From: Ruminococcus sp.
GTDB lineage: Bacteria; Bacillota; Clostridia; Oscillospirales; Ruminococcaceae
Direction of reading: 5' to 3'
DNA: 49,701 bases
Assembly (NCBI GenBank): GCA_017624895.1
Contig: JAGAMB010000061.1
Coordinates: forward strand, 1-49,701
Both the position numbers and the translations under genes were made by a program. This document shows, one piece after another, positions 1 to 10,591 of the stretch. The notes under the pieces were generated by a model, which was given only the letters and a program-made list of their open reading frames with translations, was not told the origin of the DNA and searched no databases. Within the stretch, counting starts at the first letter, position 1. Every line of letters starts with the position of its first letter.

Positions 1-328
1 AATGAGAAGCATTGCCTATTTTAATAAGCTGTTAGCAGTTAGCCATTAGCCGTTAGCTTTAAAAGCTGAAATTTATACGATTATTTATAAATTAGGATTT
101 GTTTTTGCGGTTCGCATAAATAGCTAATGGCTAAAGACTAAAGGCTAAAGGCTGGCAATGAGAAGCATTGCCTATTTTAATAAGCTGTTAGCAGTTAGCC
201 ATTAGCCGTTAGCTTTAAAGCTGAAATTTATACGATTATTTATAAATTAGGATTTGTTTTTGCGGTTCGCATAAATAGCTAATGGCTAAAGACTAAAGGC
301 TAAAGGCTGGCAATGAGAAGCATTGCCC
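1..328. repeat. Tandem 155/156-bp repeat built of TTAGC heptads
   Basis: Two near-identical units run 1-156 and 157-311, differing by one A in an A-run, and a third unit starts at 312 but stops after 17 bases at the stop codon of the next gene. Each unit begins with four heptads of type GTTAGCA/GTTAGCC and ends with the same motif in the opposite orientation (GGCTAAA heptads). The single-stranded form could therefore fold into a long imperfect stem around an AT-rich core. No coding potential is seen. Shorter heptad tracts occur at 2620, 5786 and 34010. Confidence 0.9.
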
Positions 329-1530
329 TAAGAATTAATTCTTAATTGATTAATGAATTGCCGTGCAGTTCTTGGTGAACGTCCGTTTCCCGAAGAAATG
401 GCGAATTGTTCCGCTTTGAGGAAAAGCTCGTCCTCCGGCATATCTATGCCGTTAGCCTTTGCAAGTTCAAGAGCGATTGCGGTATAATTCTTCTTGTCGG
501 GGCGGCTGAAATTCACGCGCAGACCGAAACGTGCTGACAACGAAAGAAGCTCCTGCATAGTATCGTTGCGGTGAACATCGTCACCCTCGCGGTCGGAAAA
601 GCTTTCCTTTACGAGATGACGGCGGTTGCTTGTGGCATAAATTGCAATATTGTCGGAACGTGCGGAAACAGAGCCTTCAAGAGCCGCTTTCAGCGCACCG
701 AAGCAATCCTCACCTGATGTAAAAGTAAGATCGTCAATGAATATGATGAATTTCAGCGGATTTCCGCTTAATTTATCAATGAGATCGGGCAATTCGCGGA
801 GCTGCTCTTTTGTAATTTCCACAAGTCGCAGTCCCATATGAGCGTATTCATTTACAACAGCCTTGACTGTGGAGGATTTTCCCGTGCCTGCATCGCCGTA
901 AAGCAGGGTATTCTGTGCAGTTCTGCCCTTTACAAGAGCAAGGGTATTTTCCACAACCTCGGCACGTTCACGCTCATAGCCGAAAAGCATATCAAGGCGC
1001 TGTGCGTCGGGTGCTTTTACGGGAACGATTTCTCCATTGCGCAGTATAAACATCGTAGAATTGGCGAAAATTCCGCAGCCGTAAAGTCCTATATTTTCAA
1101 TGCGTTTCTTATATTCTGCGGCAAAGTCAATATCAGCGGTTTTCCATTGGGGCAGCCGATAAAGGCGATAGTAGCCGTATTGAAGTTCATCAGAGGCAAG
1201 CTGTGAGATTTCACGGAGCAGTTCAAGTTCGTTTGAAACAGCCTGTTCGATCATATCATCAAAGGCTTTACCCTCAGATTTACCTGAAATATAGAAGTTT
1301 TCGTCCTCGCATACTTTTTTGAAGATATACTCTGAAAGGTTGACGTTATGGCGGTAGAGCCTTGATGTAAATTCAGAATAGATATTTACATCAAAGCTTT
1401 TACCCTCTGCATGAAGCTCTAAAAGAGCAGAAAGTGCCGATATAACGTCGTCATTGAGAAGATTTCGGAATACCGCAAGAGAATTAAGACCGCAGTAGTA
1501 ATTGTCAAGCTTTTCACGGATATTAGCCAT
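328..1530 (-). CDS. DUF815-family AAA+ ATPase
   Basis: A 400-aa protein whose C-terminal half matches the DUF815 family of P-loop ATPases. Walker A is GDAGTGKSS at about residues 212-220 and Walker B is FIIFIDDL at about 261-268. A TSNRRHL segment fits sensor 1, and a conserved RSPRTARQF stretch lies near the C-terminus. The N-terminal ~180 residues are helical and less conserved. The cellular role of the family is not established. The start codon overlaps the leuB stop by one base (TAATG), so translation is probably coupled and the gene is probably the last of the leuC-leuD-leuB unit. The link to leucine synthesis looks positional. The stop codon abuts a heptad repeat. Confidence 0.88.
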   Translation of the reverse strand: MANIREKLDNYYCGLNSLAVFRNLLNDDVISALSALLELHAEGKSFDVNIYSEFTSRLYRHNVNLSEYIFKKVCEDENFYISGKSEGKAFDDMIEQAVSNELELLREISQLASDELQYGYYRLYRLPQWKTADIDFAAEYKKRIENIGLYGCGIFANSTMFILRNGEIVPVKAPDAQRLDMLFGYERERAEVVENTLALVKGRTAQNTLLYGDAGTGKSSTVKAVVNEYAHMGLRLVEITKEQLRELPDLIDKLSGNPLKFIIFIDDLTFTSGEDCFGALKAALEGSVSARSDNIAIYATSNRRHLVKESFSDREGDDVHRNDTMQELLSLSARFGLRVNFSRPDKKNYTAIALELAKANGIDMPEDELFLKAEQFAISSGNGRSPRTARQFINQLRINS

Positions 1531-2603
1531 TACAGAGCCTCACAGATTTTTGCTGTCATTTCCGTGCAGGAAAGGGGAGTACCCTCTGAACAGCCCATAA
1601 GATCAGCAGTTCTCCAGCCCTCGTCAAGAACCTTATTTACGGCATTTTCAATAGCTGCGGCTTCATCGTTGAGATTGAATGAATAGCGGAGCATCATAGC
1701 TCCTGAAAGTATAGTAGCAATTGGGTTTGCAATATTTTTTCCTGCAATATCGGGAGCAGAACCGTGGATAGGCTCATACATACCCCTTGTGGAAGCACCC
1801 AGAGAAGCAGAAGCAAGCATACCGATTGAGCCTGTAATCTGTGAAGCCTCGTCGGAGAGGATATCACCGAACATATTTGAAGTTACGATAACATCGAACT
1901 GTCGGGGATTTCTCACAAGCTGCATAGCCGCATTGTCAACGAACATATCGGAATATTCAACTTCGGGATATTCCTCAGAAAGGCTGTGCATAGTCTTTCT
2001 CCACAGACGGGAGGATTCAAGGACATTAGCCTTGTCGATACTGCAAAGCTTTTTATTGCGCTTCATAGCTGATTCAAAGGCAATTCTGCCGATACGTTCA
2101 ATTTCAGTTACGCTGTAAGCCTCTGTGTCGTATGCCTCCTCGCCGTATTTTCCCTGACGGTAGCCGCGGTCACCGAAGTAGATACCGCCTGTCAGTTCGC
2201 GGACGATCATAATGTCAAAGCCGTCACCCACGATTTCATCTTTAAGGGGAGAAGCAGCACGAAGTGCAGGATAAAGTGAAGCAGGGCGGAGATTTGTATA
2301 AAGTCCCAGCGCAGAGCGTATGCCGAGGAGAGCCTTTTCAGGGCGGTTTTCGCCGGGCTGGTCGTCCCATTTAGGGCCGCCTACAGCTCCGAGGAGTACG
2401 CTGTCGGAATCAAGACAGCCGTCAACAGTTTCCTGTGGCAAAGGCATACCGCAGGCGTCAATGGCACAGCCGCCTATGAGATAAGGTGTGAAATTAAATG
2501 TATGACCGAATTTATCGGCAATTTTCTCCAGTACGGCAACAGCACCGTCAACGATTTCAGGGCCTATGCCGTCACCTTTAAGTAAAGCAATATTGAAATT
2601 CAT
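1530..2603 (-). CDS. leuB: 3-isopropylmalate dehydrogenase
   Basis: A 357-aa NAD-dependent isocitrate/isopropylmalate dehydrogenase-family enzyme. It oxidises and decarboxylates 3-isopropylmalate to 2-oxoisocaproate, the third step of leucine synthesis. The N-terminal [10 protein letters not shown] motif and the [12 protein letters not shown] motif (metal-binding aspartates) are intact, and [16 protein letters not shown] is present near residue 280. Length is normal. A clean AAGGAG site precedes the ATG. It lies 80 bp downstream of leuD, with a heptad repeat in the gap, and overlaps the following ATPase gene by one base. Confidence 0.96.
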   Translation of the reverse strand: MNFNIALLKGDGIGPEIVDGAVAVLEKIADKFGHTFNFTPYLIGGCAIDACGMPLPQETVDGCLDSDSVLLGAVGGPKWDDQPGENRPEKALLGIRSALGLYTNLRPASLYPALRAASPLKDEIVGDGFDIMIVRELTGGIYFGDRGYRQGKYGEEAYDTEAYSVTEIERIGRIAFESAMKRNKKLCSIDKANVLESSRLWRKTMHSLSEEYPEVEYSDMFVDNAAMQLVRNPRQFDVIVTSNMFGDILSDEASQITGSIGMLASASLGASTRGMYEPIHGSAPDIAGKNIANPIATILSGAMMLRYSFNLNDEAAAIENAVNKVLDEGWRTADLMGCSEGTPLSCTEMTAKICEAL

Positions 2604-2619
2604 AATTATTCTCCTTTTT

Positions 2620-2683
2620 GAGCCTTTAGCCGTTAGCCAAAAGCCATTAGCTAAAGGCTGACAGCTAAAAGCTGATAGCTCAA
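2620..2683. repeat. Heptad (TTAGCC/GCTAAA) intergenic repeat
   Basis: A tract of imperfect 7-bp units, first in the TTAGCC orientation (AGCCTTTAGCCGTTAGCC) and then inverted (GCTAAAGGCTGACAGCTAAA), so it can form a hairpin. It fills the leuD-leuB gap and ends at the leuD stop codon, like the tracts next to the DUF815 ATPase and ilvD stops. Confidence 0.8.
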
Positions 2684-3175
2684 CTAAATAATTCCCTTGG
2701 CAATTGACTCCATAAGACCGCCGTTTTCGATTATCTTCTGCACAAAATCGGGGAATGGTGCGGCTTTGAACTCCTGACCTGTGGTGAGGTTGCGGATAAT
2801 GCCGTTATCCATATCGGCTTCAACCTTGTCACCCTCGGAGATATTGTCGGCAGCTTCGGGACATTCCACAATAGCAAGACCGATATTTATAGCGTTGCGG
2901 TAGAAGATACGAGCAAAGCTTTTGGCTATAACAAGGGAAACGCCGCTTGCTTTTATAGCAATGGGAGCGTGTTCACGGGATGAACCGCAGCCGAAATTCT
3001 GACCTGCTGTAATAATATCTCCCTGCTGAACACGGGAAACGAAAGTTTTGTCAATATCCTCCATACAATGGGAGGCAAGCTCCTTATGGTCGCTTGTGTT
3101 GAGATAACGGGCAGGGATAATAACATCAGTATCCACGTTATCGCCGTATTTCAGAACATTTCCTGTATATTTCAT
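2684..3175 (-). CDS. leuD: 3-isopropylmalate dehydratase small subunit
   Basis: A 163-aa swivelling subunit that works with LeuC to isomerise 2-isopropylmalate to 3-isopropylmalate. The [26 protein letters not shown] start and the [10 protein letters not shown] motif are typical. I chose the ATG at 3175, which overlaps the leuC stop as ATGA and has GGGAGGT about 9 bases upstream. An upstream in-frame TTG overlaps that ribosome binding site and is unlikely. The 4-base overlap points to translational coupling with leuC. Confidence 0.95.
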   Translation of the reverse strand: MKYTGNVLKYGDNVDTDVIIPARYLNTSDHKELASHCMEDIDKTFVSRVQQGDIITAGQNFGCGSSREHAPIAIKASGVSLVIAKSFARIFYRNAINIGLAIVECPEAADNISEGDKVEADMDNGIIRNLTTGQEFKAAPFPDFVQKIIENGGLMESIAKGII

Positions 3176-4440
3176 TTGCTCATTACCTCCCAAGGGCTTG
3201 TGATTTTTCCTGTAATTGCACTTGCAGCGGCAGTTGCAGGACTTGCAAGATAAATTTCGGATTCAACGTGTCCCATACGTCCCACGAAGTTTCGGTTTGT
3301 GGTAGCTACAGCACGTTCACCTGCCGCAAGAATACCCATATGACCGCCAAGACATGGACCACAAGTTGGAGTTGAAACAACTGCTCCCGATTCGATGAAG
3401 ATTTTCAGGAGTCCCTGCTCCATAGCGTCAAGGTAAATCTTCTGAGTTGCAGGAATAATGATAACACGTACACCCTTAGCGCATTTTCTGCCTTTGAGGA
3501 TTTCAGCCGCCTGCTGTAAATCTTCAAGTCTGCCGTTGGTGCATGAGCCGATAATAACCTGATCAATTTTAATATCGCCGATTTCGCTGAAAGTTCTTGC
3601 ATTTTCGGGGAGATGAGGAAATGCCACAGTAGGCTCGATTGCGGAAAGGTCAATGTCGATTATCTCGTCATAAACAGCGTCCTCGTCAGCCTTGTATATC
3701 ACAGGTTCAGCGGCATTGTGAGCTTTGAGGTAGTCGAGAGTAATATCGTCAACCTCGAAAATACCGTTCTTTGCACCTGCTTCAATTGCCATATTTGCGA
3801 TACAAAGGCGGTCGTCCATTGAAAGGGAAGAAAGTCCCTCGCCGCCGAATTCCATTGACTTGTACAATGCACCGTCAACGCCGATTTTTCCGATAATATG
3901 GAGAATGACATCTTTGCCCGAAACGTACTTGTTAAGCTTGCCTGTAAGATTAAAGCGGATAGCTGAGGGAACTTTGAACCAAGCCTTGCCGATAGCCATA
4001 CCGCAAGCCATATCAGTTGAGCCGACACCTGTGGAGAATGCACCTACAGCACCATATGTACAGGTGTGGGAGTCAGCACCGATAACGGCAAATCCTGCGG
4101 AAACAAGGCCTTTTTCGGGTAGGAGAGCGTGTTCAATACCCATTTCGCCTACATCGTAGAAGTGAGTTACATCGTTAGCACCGCAAAATTCACGGCACAT
4201 TTTACATTGCTCCGCCGCTTTTATGTCCTTATTCGGAGCGAAGTGGTCCATTACCATTGTGACCTTATCTTTGTCAAAAACTCCGTCCTTATTCAGCTTT
4301 GCAAATTCCTTGATAGCTACAGGGGAAGTAATATCGTTGCCGAGAACTAAGTCAAGATTGGCAAGGATAAGCTGTCCTGTTTCAACGCTGTCAAGTCCTG
4401 CGTGAGCCGCAAGTATTTTCTGTGTCATTGTCATTCCCAT
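3172..4440 (-). CDS. leuC: 3-isopropylmalate dehydratase large subunit
   Basis: A 422-aa aconitase-family [4Fe-4S] enzyme. The cluster-ligand cysteines are visible in IIGSCTNGR and [20 protein letters not shown] and the FVGRMGH segment are also conserved. The protein is usual for the shorter LeuC type paired with a ~163-aa LeuD. AGAGGT precedes the ATG. A second in-frame ATG two codons later is a possible alternative start. It begins 32 bp after the SUKH gene with no evident promoter between, so it may be read from upstream. leuD is coupled to its stop. Confidence 0.96.
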   Translation of the reverse strand: MGMTMTQKILAAHAGLDSVETGQLILANLDLVLGNDITSPVAIKEFAKLNKDGVFDKDKVTMVMDHFAPNKDIKAAEQCKMCREFCGANDVTHFYDVGEMGIEHALLPEKGLVSAGFAVIGADSHTCTYGAVGAFSTGVGSTDMACGMAIGKAWFKVPSAIRFNLTGKLNKYVSGKDVILHIIGKIGVDGALYKSMEFGGEGLSSLSMDDRLCIANMAIEAGAKNGIFEVDDITLDYLKAHNAAEPVIYKADEDAVYDEIIDIDLSAIEPTVAFPHLPENARTFSEIGDIKIDQVIIGSCTNGRLEDLQQAAEILKGRKCAKGVRVIIIPATQKIYLDAMEQGLLKIFIESGAVVSTPTCGPCLGGHMGILAAGERAVATTNRNFVGRMGHVESEIYLASPATAAASAITGKITSPWEVMSK

Positions 4441-4472
4441 TGTAAAAACCTCTTTTCTTGGGAAATTGGAGA

Positions 4473-4931
4473 TTATAAAATTATTTCATCTGAAATAATT
4501 TTATCAATAAATGTGCTGAAATCTTCTGCTGCAATTGTTGTATCTTCATATTCAGGTTCATAACCTGATACAACTTCACCTGTTTCAGTATTTATTGCAT
4601 AGTATGAATATTCACCGTCAACAGATAAAAATATAGGCAGATGCTTATTCCAAAACGAAATAATGTCAATGTTATTTTCGCTGTATTCAATGCTTTGGAT
4701 TTCGAATTCATTCCATTGAAATCCGTTTTCATTGGGTAAATAGTCATTAGGGGTTAAAAACCACTTTGTAGCAGACTGATTTTCACATACTTTTAGCTGT
4801 GAGATAAAAGTATACCATTTTTCTGGTATATTATATCGTTTTTTTATTATATCGGGCAAATCTGTTATATCAGAATTTAAAGTAACATTCCAATTATTAT
4901 TTTTTGCCCATTCAATAAATTTATTAATCAT
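4473..4931 (-). CDS. SMI1/KNR4 (SUKH) family protein
   Basis: A 152-aa acidic protein with SUKH hallmarks: an early [15 protein letters not shown] segment, a central aromatic-rich strand region, and a C-terminal [26 protein letters not shown] block followed by a FSTFIDKII helix. Many SUKH proteins are immunity proteins against contact-dependent or polymorphic toxins, but the family also has other roles, and no toxin gene is seen nearby. It lies among small accessory genes inside the BCAA region, probably as an insertion. The family call is good; function is inferred only. Confidence 0.78.
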   Translation of the reverse strand: MINKFIEWAKNNNWNVTLNSDITDLPDIIKKRYNIPEKWYTFISQLKVCENQSATKWFLTPNDYLPNENGFQWNEFEIQSIEYSENNIDIISFWNKHLPIFLSVDGEYSYYAINTETGEVVSGYEPEYEDTTIAAEDFSTFIDKIISDEIIL

Positions 4932-4956
4932 ATTGTCCTCTTGCGAATGTTGTTTT

Positions 4957-4986
4957 TGTAGGGGCGGATAATATCCGCCTGCAATT
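4957..4986. repeat. GTAGGG-type palindromic intergenic repeat
   Basis: TGTAGGGGCGGATAATATCC followed by GCCTGCA. The core GGCGGATAATATCCGCC is a perfect palindrome apart from the centre, with GTAGGG on one flank only. It belongs to the same family as the elements at 5655, 8151, 9889, 22449, 30500 and 33749. There is no T-tract, so it is not a standard terminator. Confidence 0.8.
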
Positions 4987-5000
4987 TTGGAACAATTATT

Positions 5001-5411
5001 TTATATGGAAGAACTGTCTATTCCATATAAAACAAATTCATTTGTATCGCTTTCATATTTAAGATGAATTTCCAATCCTAAATAATCATCTTTAAATCCC
5101 ATATCAGTACCGAGCAGGGCGGAAGAAATTGAAAGCATTTCATCTTCAAAGCAGATTGAGCTGATATACCATTCTCCCGTAAGCACAGACCTTTTAGGAA
5201 ACATATTTTCGGAATCGCTGCATAAATCATCGTCGTTGATATAATTTTTAATTTCTGTTTCAACAATTCTTGATATGTTATTTTTATTCGTTTCAAAAAT
5301 TTCTTTTGCCTTTTCGGAGTCGAAAAATATTCTTGGCATTAATTGATTTTCGTAGGTGGAATATATATTTTCAGGGTTGGAATCTGGTAAGAAAATCTGT
5401 TTTAATTCCAT
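5001..5411 (-). CDS. Hypothetical protein, 136 aa
   Basis: No family recognised. The protein is acidic, cytoplasmic by appearance and has no signal or membrane segment. Its composition (many D, E, S and N, and YLGLEIHLKYE near the end) resembles proteins that accompany SUKH-type genes, but this is only an impression. I chose the ATG at 5411, which has GAGGAG 9 bases upstream. A TTG at 5420 touches that site and is too close. It precedes the SUKH gene in the same direction, separated by a palindromic repeat. Confidence 0.7.
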   Translation of the reverse strand: MELKQIFLPDSNPENIYSTYENQLMPRIFFDSEKAKEIFETNKNNISRIVETEIKNYINDDDLCSDSENMFPKRSVLTGEWYISSICFEDEMLSISSALLGTDMGFKDDYLGLEIHLKYESDTNEFVLYGIDSSSI

Positions 5412-5468
5412 TGCGGACAACTCCTCTGAATTTATATTAGTTTTCTTTTCGGAAGATTATTCGTATCA

Positions 5469-5630
5469 TCATTTATTTGGCATCAAAGAAATTATACCTA
5501 TAATACAGCATATTACAGATACAATCAGATAAGCAATGTCTTTTTTCTTTTTTTGTTTAGACGATATAAATGAAATCAGATTGAGGATAATTAAAATTAA
5601 AAGGCAAATGATACCAATAATATTTCTCAT
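5469..5630 (-). CDS. Small two-helix membrane protein, 53 aa
   Basis: The peptide has two hydrophobic segments (about residues 3-20 and 32-48) separated by a lysine-rich loop (SSKQKKKKD), so it should form a membrane hairpin with the loop inside. I start it at the ATG at 5630, preceded by GGAGAA. The longer in-frame reading, to 5693, would translate the palindromic repeat and is rejected. No family recognised. It sits with two other small genes between ilvD and leuC. Confidence 0.55.
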   Translation of the reverse strand: MRNIIGIICLLILIILNLISFISSKQKKKKDIAYLIVSVICCIIGIISLMPNK

Positions 5631-5654
5631 TTTGAATTCTCCATTTGGGTGTGT

Positions 5655-5821
5655 CGGGCGGATAATATCCGCCCCTACAAATTGTTTTATCACGTTATTT
5701 GTGTAGGGGAGGTTGCCCTCGACGTCCCGTAATTTAGAAAAATTGATAATTTTGCAGGCGGACTGCCAAAGGCAGCCCCTACAAAGCTAAAGGCTAACAG
5801 CTAACAGCTAACAGCTCAACA
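5655..5821. repeat. Cluster of palindromic and heptad repeats
   Basis: Three elements in a row. 5655-5681 is a GGCGGATAATATCCGCC palindrome ending in CCCCTACA. 5701-5784 begins TGTAGGGG and ends GCAGCCCCTACA, so its ends are inverted copies around degenerate GCCCTCGACG and GCGGACTGCC cores. 5786-5821 is a heptad tract (GCTAAAGGCTAACAGCTAAC). The last runs up to the ilvD stop codon, like the tract beside leuD. Confidence 0.85.
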
Positions 5822-5822
5822 A

Positions 5823-7484
5823 TTATTTATTAATTATCGCACCCTTATCAGCAGAGGAAACCTGCTGTGCATAGCGTTTGAGGTAGCCTGTGATATTTTC
5901 TTTTCTGAGAATAGGCATAGACTTTTTACGCTCTGCCAGTTCTTCGTCTGAAACTTCAAGATTAATTGAGTAGTTGGGGATGTCGATTGAAATAATATCG
6001 CCGTCCTTGACATAAGCGATAGTACCGCCGTTTACAGCTTCGGGAGATACGTGACCGATAGCCGCACCACGGGTAGCACCGCTGAAACGTCCGTCTGTGA
6101 TAAGAGCAACAGATGAACCAAGACCTGCTCCCTGAATAGCGGAAGTAGGTGAGAGCATTTCACGCATACCGGGACCGCCTGCGGGGCCTTCGTAACGGAT
6201 AACAACAACATCGCCAGCCTTGATACCGCCCTCGTAGATAACCTTTATAGCTTCTTCCTCGCTGTTGAATACTCTTGCAGTACCCTTATGTGAAAGCATT
6301 TCGGGGGCAACAGCGCTTCTCTTTACAACACAGCCGTCGGGAGCAAGATTTCCACGGAGAACAGCAATTCCGCCAGTTTCGCTGTATGGATTGTCAATGG
6401 GGCGGATTGTTTCTGTATCCTTATTGATACAGCCAGAAATATTCTCGCCTACAGTCTTTCCTGTAACTGTCATACAGTCGAGATTGAGGAGATTTTTCTT
6501 TGAAAGCTCATTGAGAACTGCGTAAACGCCGCCAGCCTCGTTCAAATCCTCCATATAGGTATGACCTGCAGGGGCAAGGTGGCAGAGGTTGGGAGTTCTT
6601 GCGCTTATCTCATTGGCAATATCAAGGTTGATATTTACACCGCACTCGTTAGCGATAGCAGGGAGGTGGAGCATACTGTTAGTTGAACAGCCAAGTGCCA
6701 TATCAGCAGTAAGAGCGTTAATGAAAGCCTTTTCTGTCATGATGTCAAGAGGACGGATATTCTGTCTGTAAAGCTCCATAACCTGCATACCTGCCATTTT
6801 AGCAAGCTTGATTCTGTCGGAGTAAACAGCAGGAATTGTGCCGTTGCCCTTTAATCCCATACCGAGAACTTCTGTAAGACAGTTCATAGAGTTTGCGGTA
6901 TACATACCCGAACATGAACCGCAGGTGGGGCAGGCATTGTTCTCGTATTCCTCAACGTCCTCAGCGGTGAATTTGCCTGCTGTGTATGAGCCTACAGCTT
7001 CAAACATAGAGGAAAGGGAAGTCTTTTTGCCCTTTACGTGACCAGCAAGCATAGGGCCGCCGCTTACGAAAATAGTGGGGACGTTAAGACGAGCCGCCGC
7101 CATAAGAAGTCCGGGAACATTCTTGTCGCAGTTTGGAACCATAACAAGAGCGTCGAAGTGATGAGCAAGAGCCATACATTCAGTAGAATCGGCAATAAGG
7201 TCACGGGTTACAAGGGAGTATTTCATACCCTGATGTCCCATAGCGATACCGTCACAAACAGCAATTGCAGGGAATACAATGGGAGTACCGCCGCCCATAG
7301 CTACGCCAAGCTTTACAGCTTCAACGATTTTGTCAATGTTCATATGACCGGGCACAATTTCGTTATAGGAAGAAACGATACCAACGAGAGGACGTTTCAT
7401 TTCCTCTTTTGTCATACCCAGAGCGTTGAAAAGTGAACGCTGTGGAGCTTTTTCGACACCATTACAGAAAAAATTTTCATTCAT
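5823..7484 (-). CDS. ilvD: Dihydroxy-acid dehydratase
   Basis: A 553-aa Fe-S dehydratase that converts 2,3-dihydroxy-isovalerate and 2,3-dihydroxy-3-methylvalerate to the 2-keto acids of valine and isoleucine synthesis. Cluster motifs NCDKNVPG and [18 protein letters not shown] are intact. The C-terminal [12 protein letters not shown] and [20 protein letters not shown] blocks are also present. The ATG is preceded by GAGGTG. It lies 12 bp after a membrane-protein gene in the ilv transcription unit. Confidence 0.97.
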   Translation of the reverse strand: MNENFFCNGVEKAPQRSLFNALGMTKEEMKRPLVGIVSSYNEIVPGHMNIDKIVEAVKLGVAMGGGTPIVFPAIAVCDGIAMGHQGMKYSLVTRDLIADSTECMALAHHFDALVMVPNCDKNVPGLLMAAARLNVPTIFVSGGPMLAGHVKGKKTSLSSMFEAVGSYTAGKFTAEDVEEYENNACPTCGSCSGMYTANSMNCLTEVLGMGLKGNGTIPAVYSDRIKLAKMAGMQVMELYRQNIRPLDIMTEKAFINALTADMALGCSTNSMLHLPAIANECGVNINLDIANEISARTPNLCHLAPAGHTYMEDLNEAGGVYAVLNELSKKNLLNLDCMTVTGKTVGENISGCINKDTETIRPIDNPYSETGGIAVLRGNLAPDGCVVKRSAVAPEMLSHKGTARVFNSEEEAIKVIYEGGIKAGDVVVIRYEGPAGGPGMREMLSPTSAIQGAGLGSSVALITDGRFSGATRGAAIGHVSPEAVNGGTIAYVKDGDIISIDIPNYSINLEVSDEELAERKKSMPILRKENITGYLKRYAQQVSSADKGAIINK

Positions 7485-7496
7485 AATTTCACCTCA

Positions 7497-8117
7497 TTAA
7501 TTCATAATATCCTCAGGTATATAGAAAAACGGATTTCCGGCTTTGAGAAGCAGAAGAAGTCCTGCTGCAAGAAACGGGATTCCCAATGTAAAGCTTAACA
7601 TTTCCTTTTGTTTGTCAACAACTATTATGCCCAGTTCAGAACATTCCTTTTCGTTAATGACATTGTCCTTGCTATAATATTTATGCATTCCGGAGATAAA
7701 GTCCATAAAATCGCTGCTGTATTTATCAGAAATATATCCTGTAACTTCCTCGCCTTTCATAAGACGGTGATATTCTTCGGAATCCTTTTCTGCTGCAATA
7801 TATCGGTATTTACCTGCTGCATTGACGATCATAAGCTCATAGTCTGAGATTATACCCTTTGAGATCTGTGCAAAAACTATCGTTTGGGTATCTTCAGTCC
7901 CTTCAAAAACTTCCTCCACGGGTTTTGAACACAAAGTAATACTTCTGCTTTTTCGAATATCAATTTCGTGAGAAAGCTCTGACTGATCAGTACAACCTGT
8001 CATGCGAAATGCTCTGTAAGCACCGCTGATGAAAAAAATCAATGCAGTAAGCAGCAATGCAGCCGAAACCAGATGAAGCTTATTCGGTCTGAATTTTCTT
8101 ATATATAAACCTGCCAT
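7497..8117 (-). CDS. Hypothetical two-TM protein, paralogue of the gene at 8256
   Basis: A 206-aa protein with a hydrophobic helix at about residues 17-36, an extracytoplasmic region of ~140 residues and a second helix near 176-192. It is clearly paralogous to the neighbouring 169-aa protein. Shared blocks include FISGAYRAFRMTG/VISGVHRGLRVTG, a KDSEEYxxxxxGEEVTGY segment and ELGIIVVDKQKEMLSF, which leads into the last helix. No family is recognised. It lies 12 bp before ilvD and is probably co-transcribed with the ilv genes, but nothing in it suggests amino-acid synthesis. Confidence 0.75.
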   Translation of the reverse strand: MAGLYIRKFRPNKLHLVSAALLLTALIFFISGAYRAFRMTGCTDQSELSHEIDIRKSRSITLCSKPVEEVFEGTEDTQTIVFAQISKGIISDYELMIVNAAGKYRYIAAEKDSEEYHRLMKGEEVTGYISDKYSSDFMDFISGMHKYYSKDNVINEKECSELGIIVVDKQKEMLSFTLGIPFLAAGLLLLLKAGNPFFYIPEDIMN

Positions 8118-8150
8118 TGATAGCCCCTTTTTTCCGCTATATTATTCTAT

Positions 8151-8225
8151 GCGGACGCCGATTCGGCGCCCCTGCATAGTGTGATTTTGTAAATATAGGG
8201 ACACGGCACAACCGCGTCCCTACAG
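8151..8225. repeat. GTAGGG-family repeat, degenerate double copy
   Basis: GCGGACGCCGATTCGGCGCC followed by CCTGCA, then after an AT spacer AGGGACACGGCACAACCGCG followed by TCCCTACA. The two parts are diverged members of the palindrome family. They separate the two paralogous membrane-protein genes. Confidence 0.75.
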
Positions 8226-8255
8226 AATGTGTTTGTGCTGTAGATTAAATAATGA

Positions 8256-8765
8256 TTATCGCCATTTTTTCAGAAGAATCAGACCGATAATCAGAAATGG
8301 AATACCCCACAGAAAACTCAGCAATTCCTTTTGTCTGTCAACGATTATTATGCCAAGTTCAGAATATTCTTTATCGGGAACAAGCTCTGAAAATTCATCG
8401 CTGAATTTCTTCGAAAAATAGCCTGTAACTTCCTCACCGCTGATGAATTTTTCATATTCATCGGAATCTTTTTTAACAGCAGCATATCTAATGCTCGGTA
8501 TTGTATCAACAACAAAACATTCGTAATCGGTAAAGCCGCTTTTTATAGTTCCGCAGTAAACGGGATTTGAACGTGAAAACAACAGGCTTTCATTTTCGGC
8601 TATAAGCTCCGGCTCAAAGGTAAGACCGGTTTCACTATATCGACCTGTTACTCGTAATCCCCTGTGTACACCGCTTATTACCAGTACAAGATAAAGAGAG
8701 AGAAATATAACCGATGCAATCAATTTTATTCGGGAGGCTGTTTTTACAGCAGAGGTATTATCCAT
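8256..8765 (-). CDS. Hypothetical two-TM protein, paralogue of the gene at 7497
   Basis: A 169-aa protein with helices at about residues 13-32 and 149-165 and an extracytoplasmic domain between. It aligns along its length with the 206-aa neighbour (VTGY, SELGIIIVDRQKE, GIPFLIIG). It starts 8 bp after the ilvC stop and has no clear Shine-Dalgarno site, so translation may depend on coupling to ilvC. Function unknown. A tandem duplication followed by divergence and repeat insertion explains the pair. Confidence 0.75.
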   Translation of the reverse strand: MDNTSAVKTASRIKLIASVIFLSLYLVLVISGVHRGLRVTGRYSETGLTFEPELIAENESLLFSRSNPVYCGTIKSGFTDYECFVVDTIPSIRYAAVKKDSDEYEKFISGEEVTGYFSKKFSDEFSELVPDKEYSELGIIIVDRQKELLSFLWGIPFLIIGLILLKKWR

Positions 8766-8773
8766 AATCTTAA

Positions 8774-9826
<1,053 letters not shown>

Positions 9827-9888
9827 TTAAAATAATATTTAATATATGTAATTGCTTTAAGGCAATTATATTTGAATTGAAAAATTTG

Positions 9889-10072
9889 TGTAGGGGCGGA
9901 TATTATCCGCCTCAGATTGTTGAAAAACCTGAATTTCATTCTGTAATTGCGGTCACGGCACGCCGTGACCCTACGTCATATAACGTAGAATAGACATTTT
10001 GTAGGGACACGGCGTGCCGTGTCCGATAAAAATAAGCCTTTTTCTGCACGCTGGGACGGATACCCTCCGCCT
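9889..10072. repeat. Array of four GTAGGG-type palindromes
   Basis: Within the ilvN-ilvC gap there are palindromic cores at about 9889-9912 (GGGGCGGATATTATCCGCC), 9948-9974 (GGTCACGGCACGCCGTGACC), 10000-10025 (GGACACGGCGTGCCGTGTCC) and 10050-10072 (GGGACGGATACCCTCCGCC). The spacer at 9913-9947, beginning CAGATTGTTGAAAAACCTG, recurs almost unchanged at 30500, so the mobile unit is longer than the palindrome. As RNA these would be strong hairpins between two operon genes. Confidence 0.85.
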
Positions 10073-10074
10073 GA

Positions 10075-10581
10075 TTATCTTTCAGTCGTAAGACAATTAT
10101 CGCCTCTTTCGATAGCAACAATACCTGTGCGGCACATTTCCATAATGCCGTAGGGTTTCATAAGGTCGATAAATGCGTTGATTTTTGAAGTTTCACCTGT
10201 CAGTTCGCATACAAGAGCTGTTGGTGAATAGTCAACAATTTTTGAACGGAAAATCTCAACGGCAGTCATAATATCCTGTCTTGTTGAGGGAGCATTGCGC
10301 ACCTTAATGAGCAGCAGCTCACGGGTAACTGTTTCGTGAGGACTAAGAACCTCCACTTCCTTTACATCGTGGAGCTTTTCAAGCTGCTTCACAATACGCT
10401 CCTTTATATCGTCGTCGCCGTGGAAAACAACGGTGATACGCGAAAATTCAGCTGATTCCGTTTCACCTACGGTAAGACAGTCGATATTGAAGCCGCGGCG
10501 TGTGAACATACCCGAAACACGGCTGAGAACACCGCTTATATTTGAAACGATAGCACCGATAACATACTGATTATTCTGCAT
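10075..10581 (-). CDS. ilvN: Acetolactate synthase small (regulatory) subunit
   Basis: A 168-aa regulatory partner of IlvB. An N-terminal ACT domain is seen in NISGVLSRVSGMFTRRGFNIDCLTVG and a C-terminal small-subunit domain follows (VNN-type region and ELTGETSKINAFIDLMKPYGIMEMCRTG). It normally confers valine feedback control. Start ATG at 10581 has AGGTGG just upstream; an in-frame GTG at 10590 lies inside that site. It begins 10 bp after ilvB. Confidence 0.94.
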   Translation of the reverse strand: MQNNQYVIGAIVSNISGVLSRVSGMFTRRGFNIDCLTVGETESAEFSRITVVFHGDDDIKERIVKQLEKLHDVKEVEVLSPHETVTRELLLIKVRNAPSTRQDIMTAVEIFRSKIVDYSPTALVCELTGETSKINAFIDLMKPYGIMEMCRTGIVAIERGDNCLTTER

Positions 10582-10591
10582 ACTTTCCACC

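Noticed and set aside
1-328. CRISPR array at the window start
   Set aside because: The units are 155-156 bp tandem copies with heptad arms and no unique spacers; no cas gene is near.
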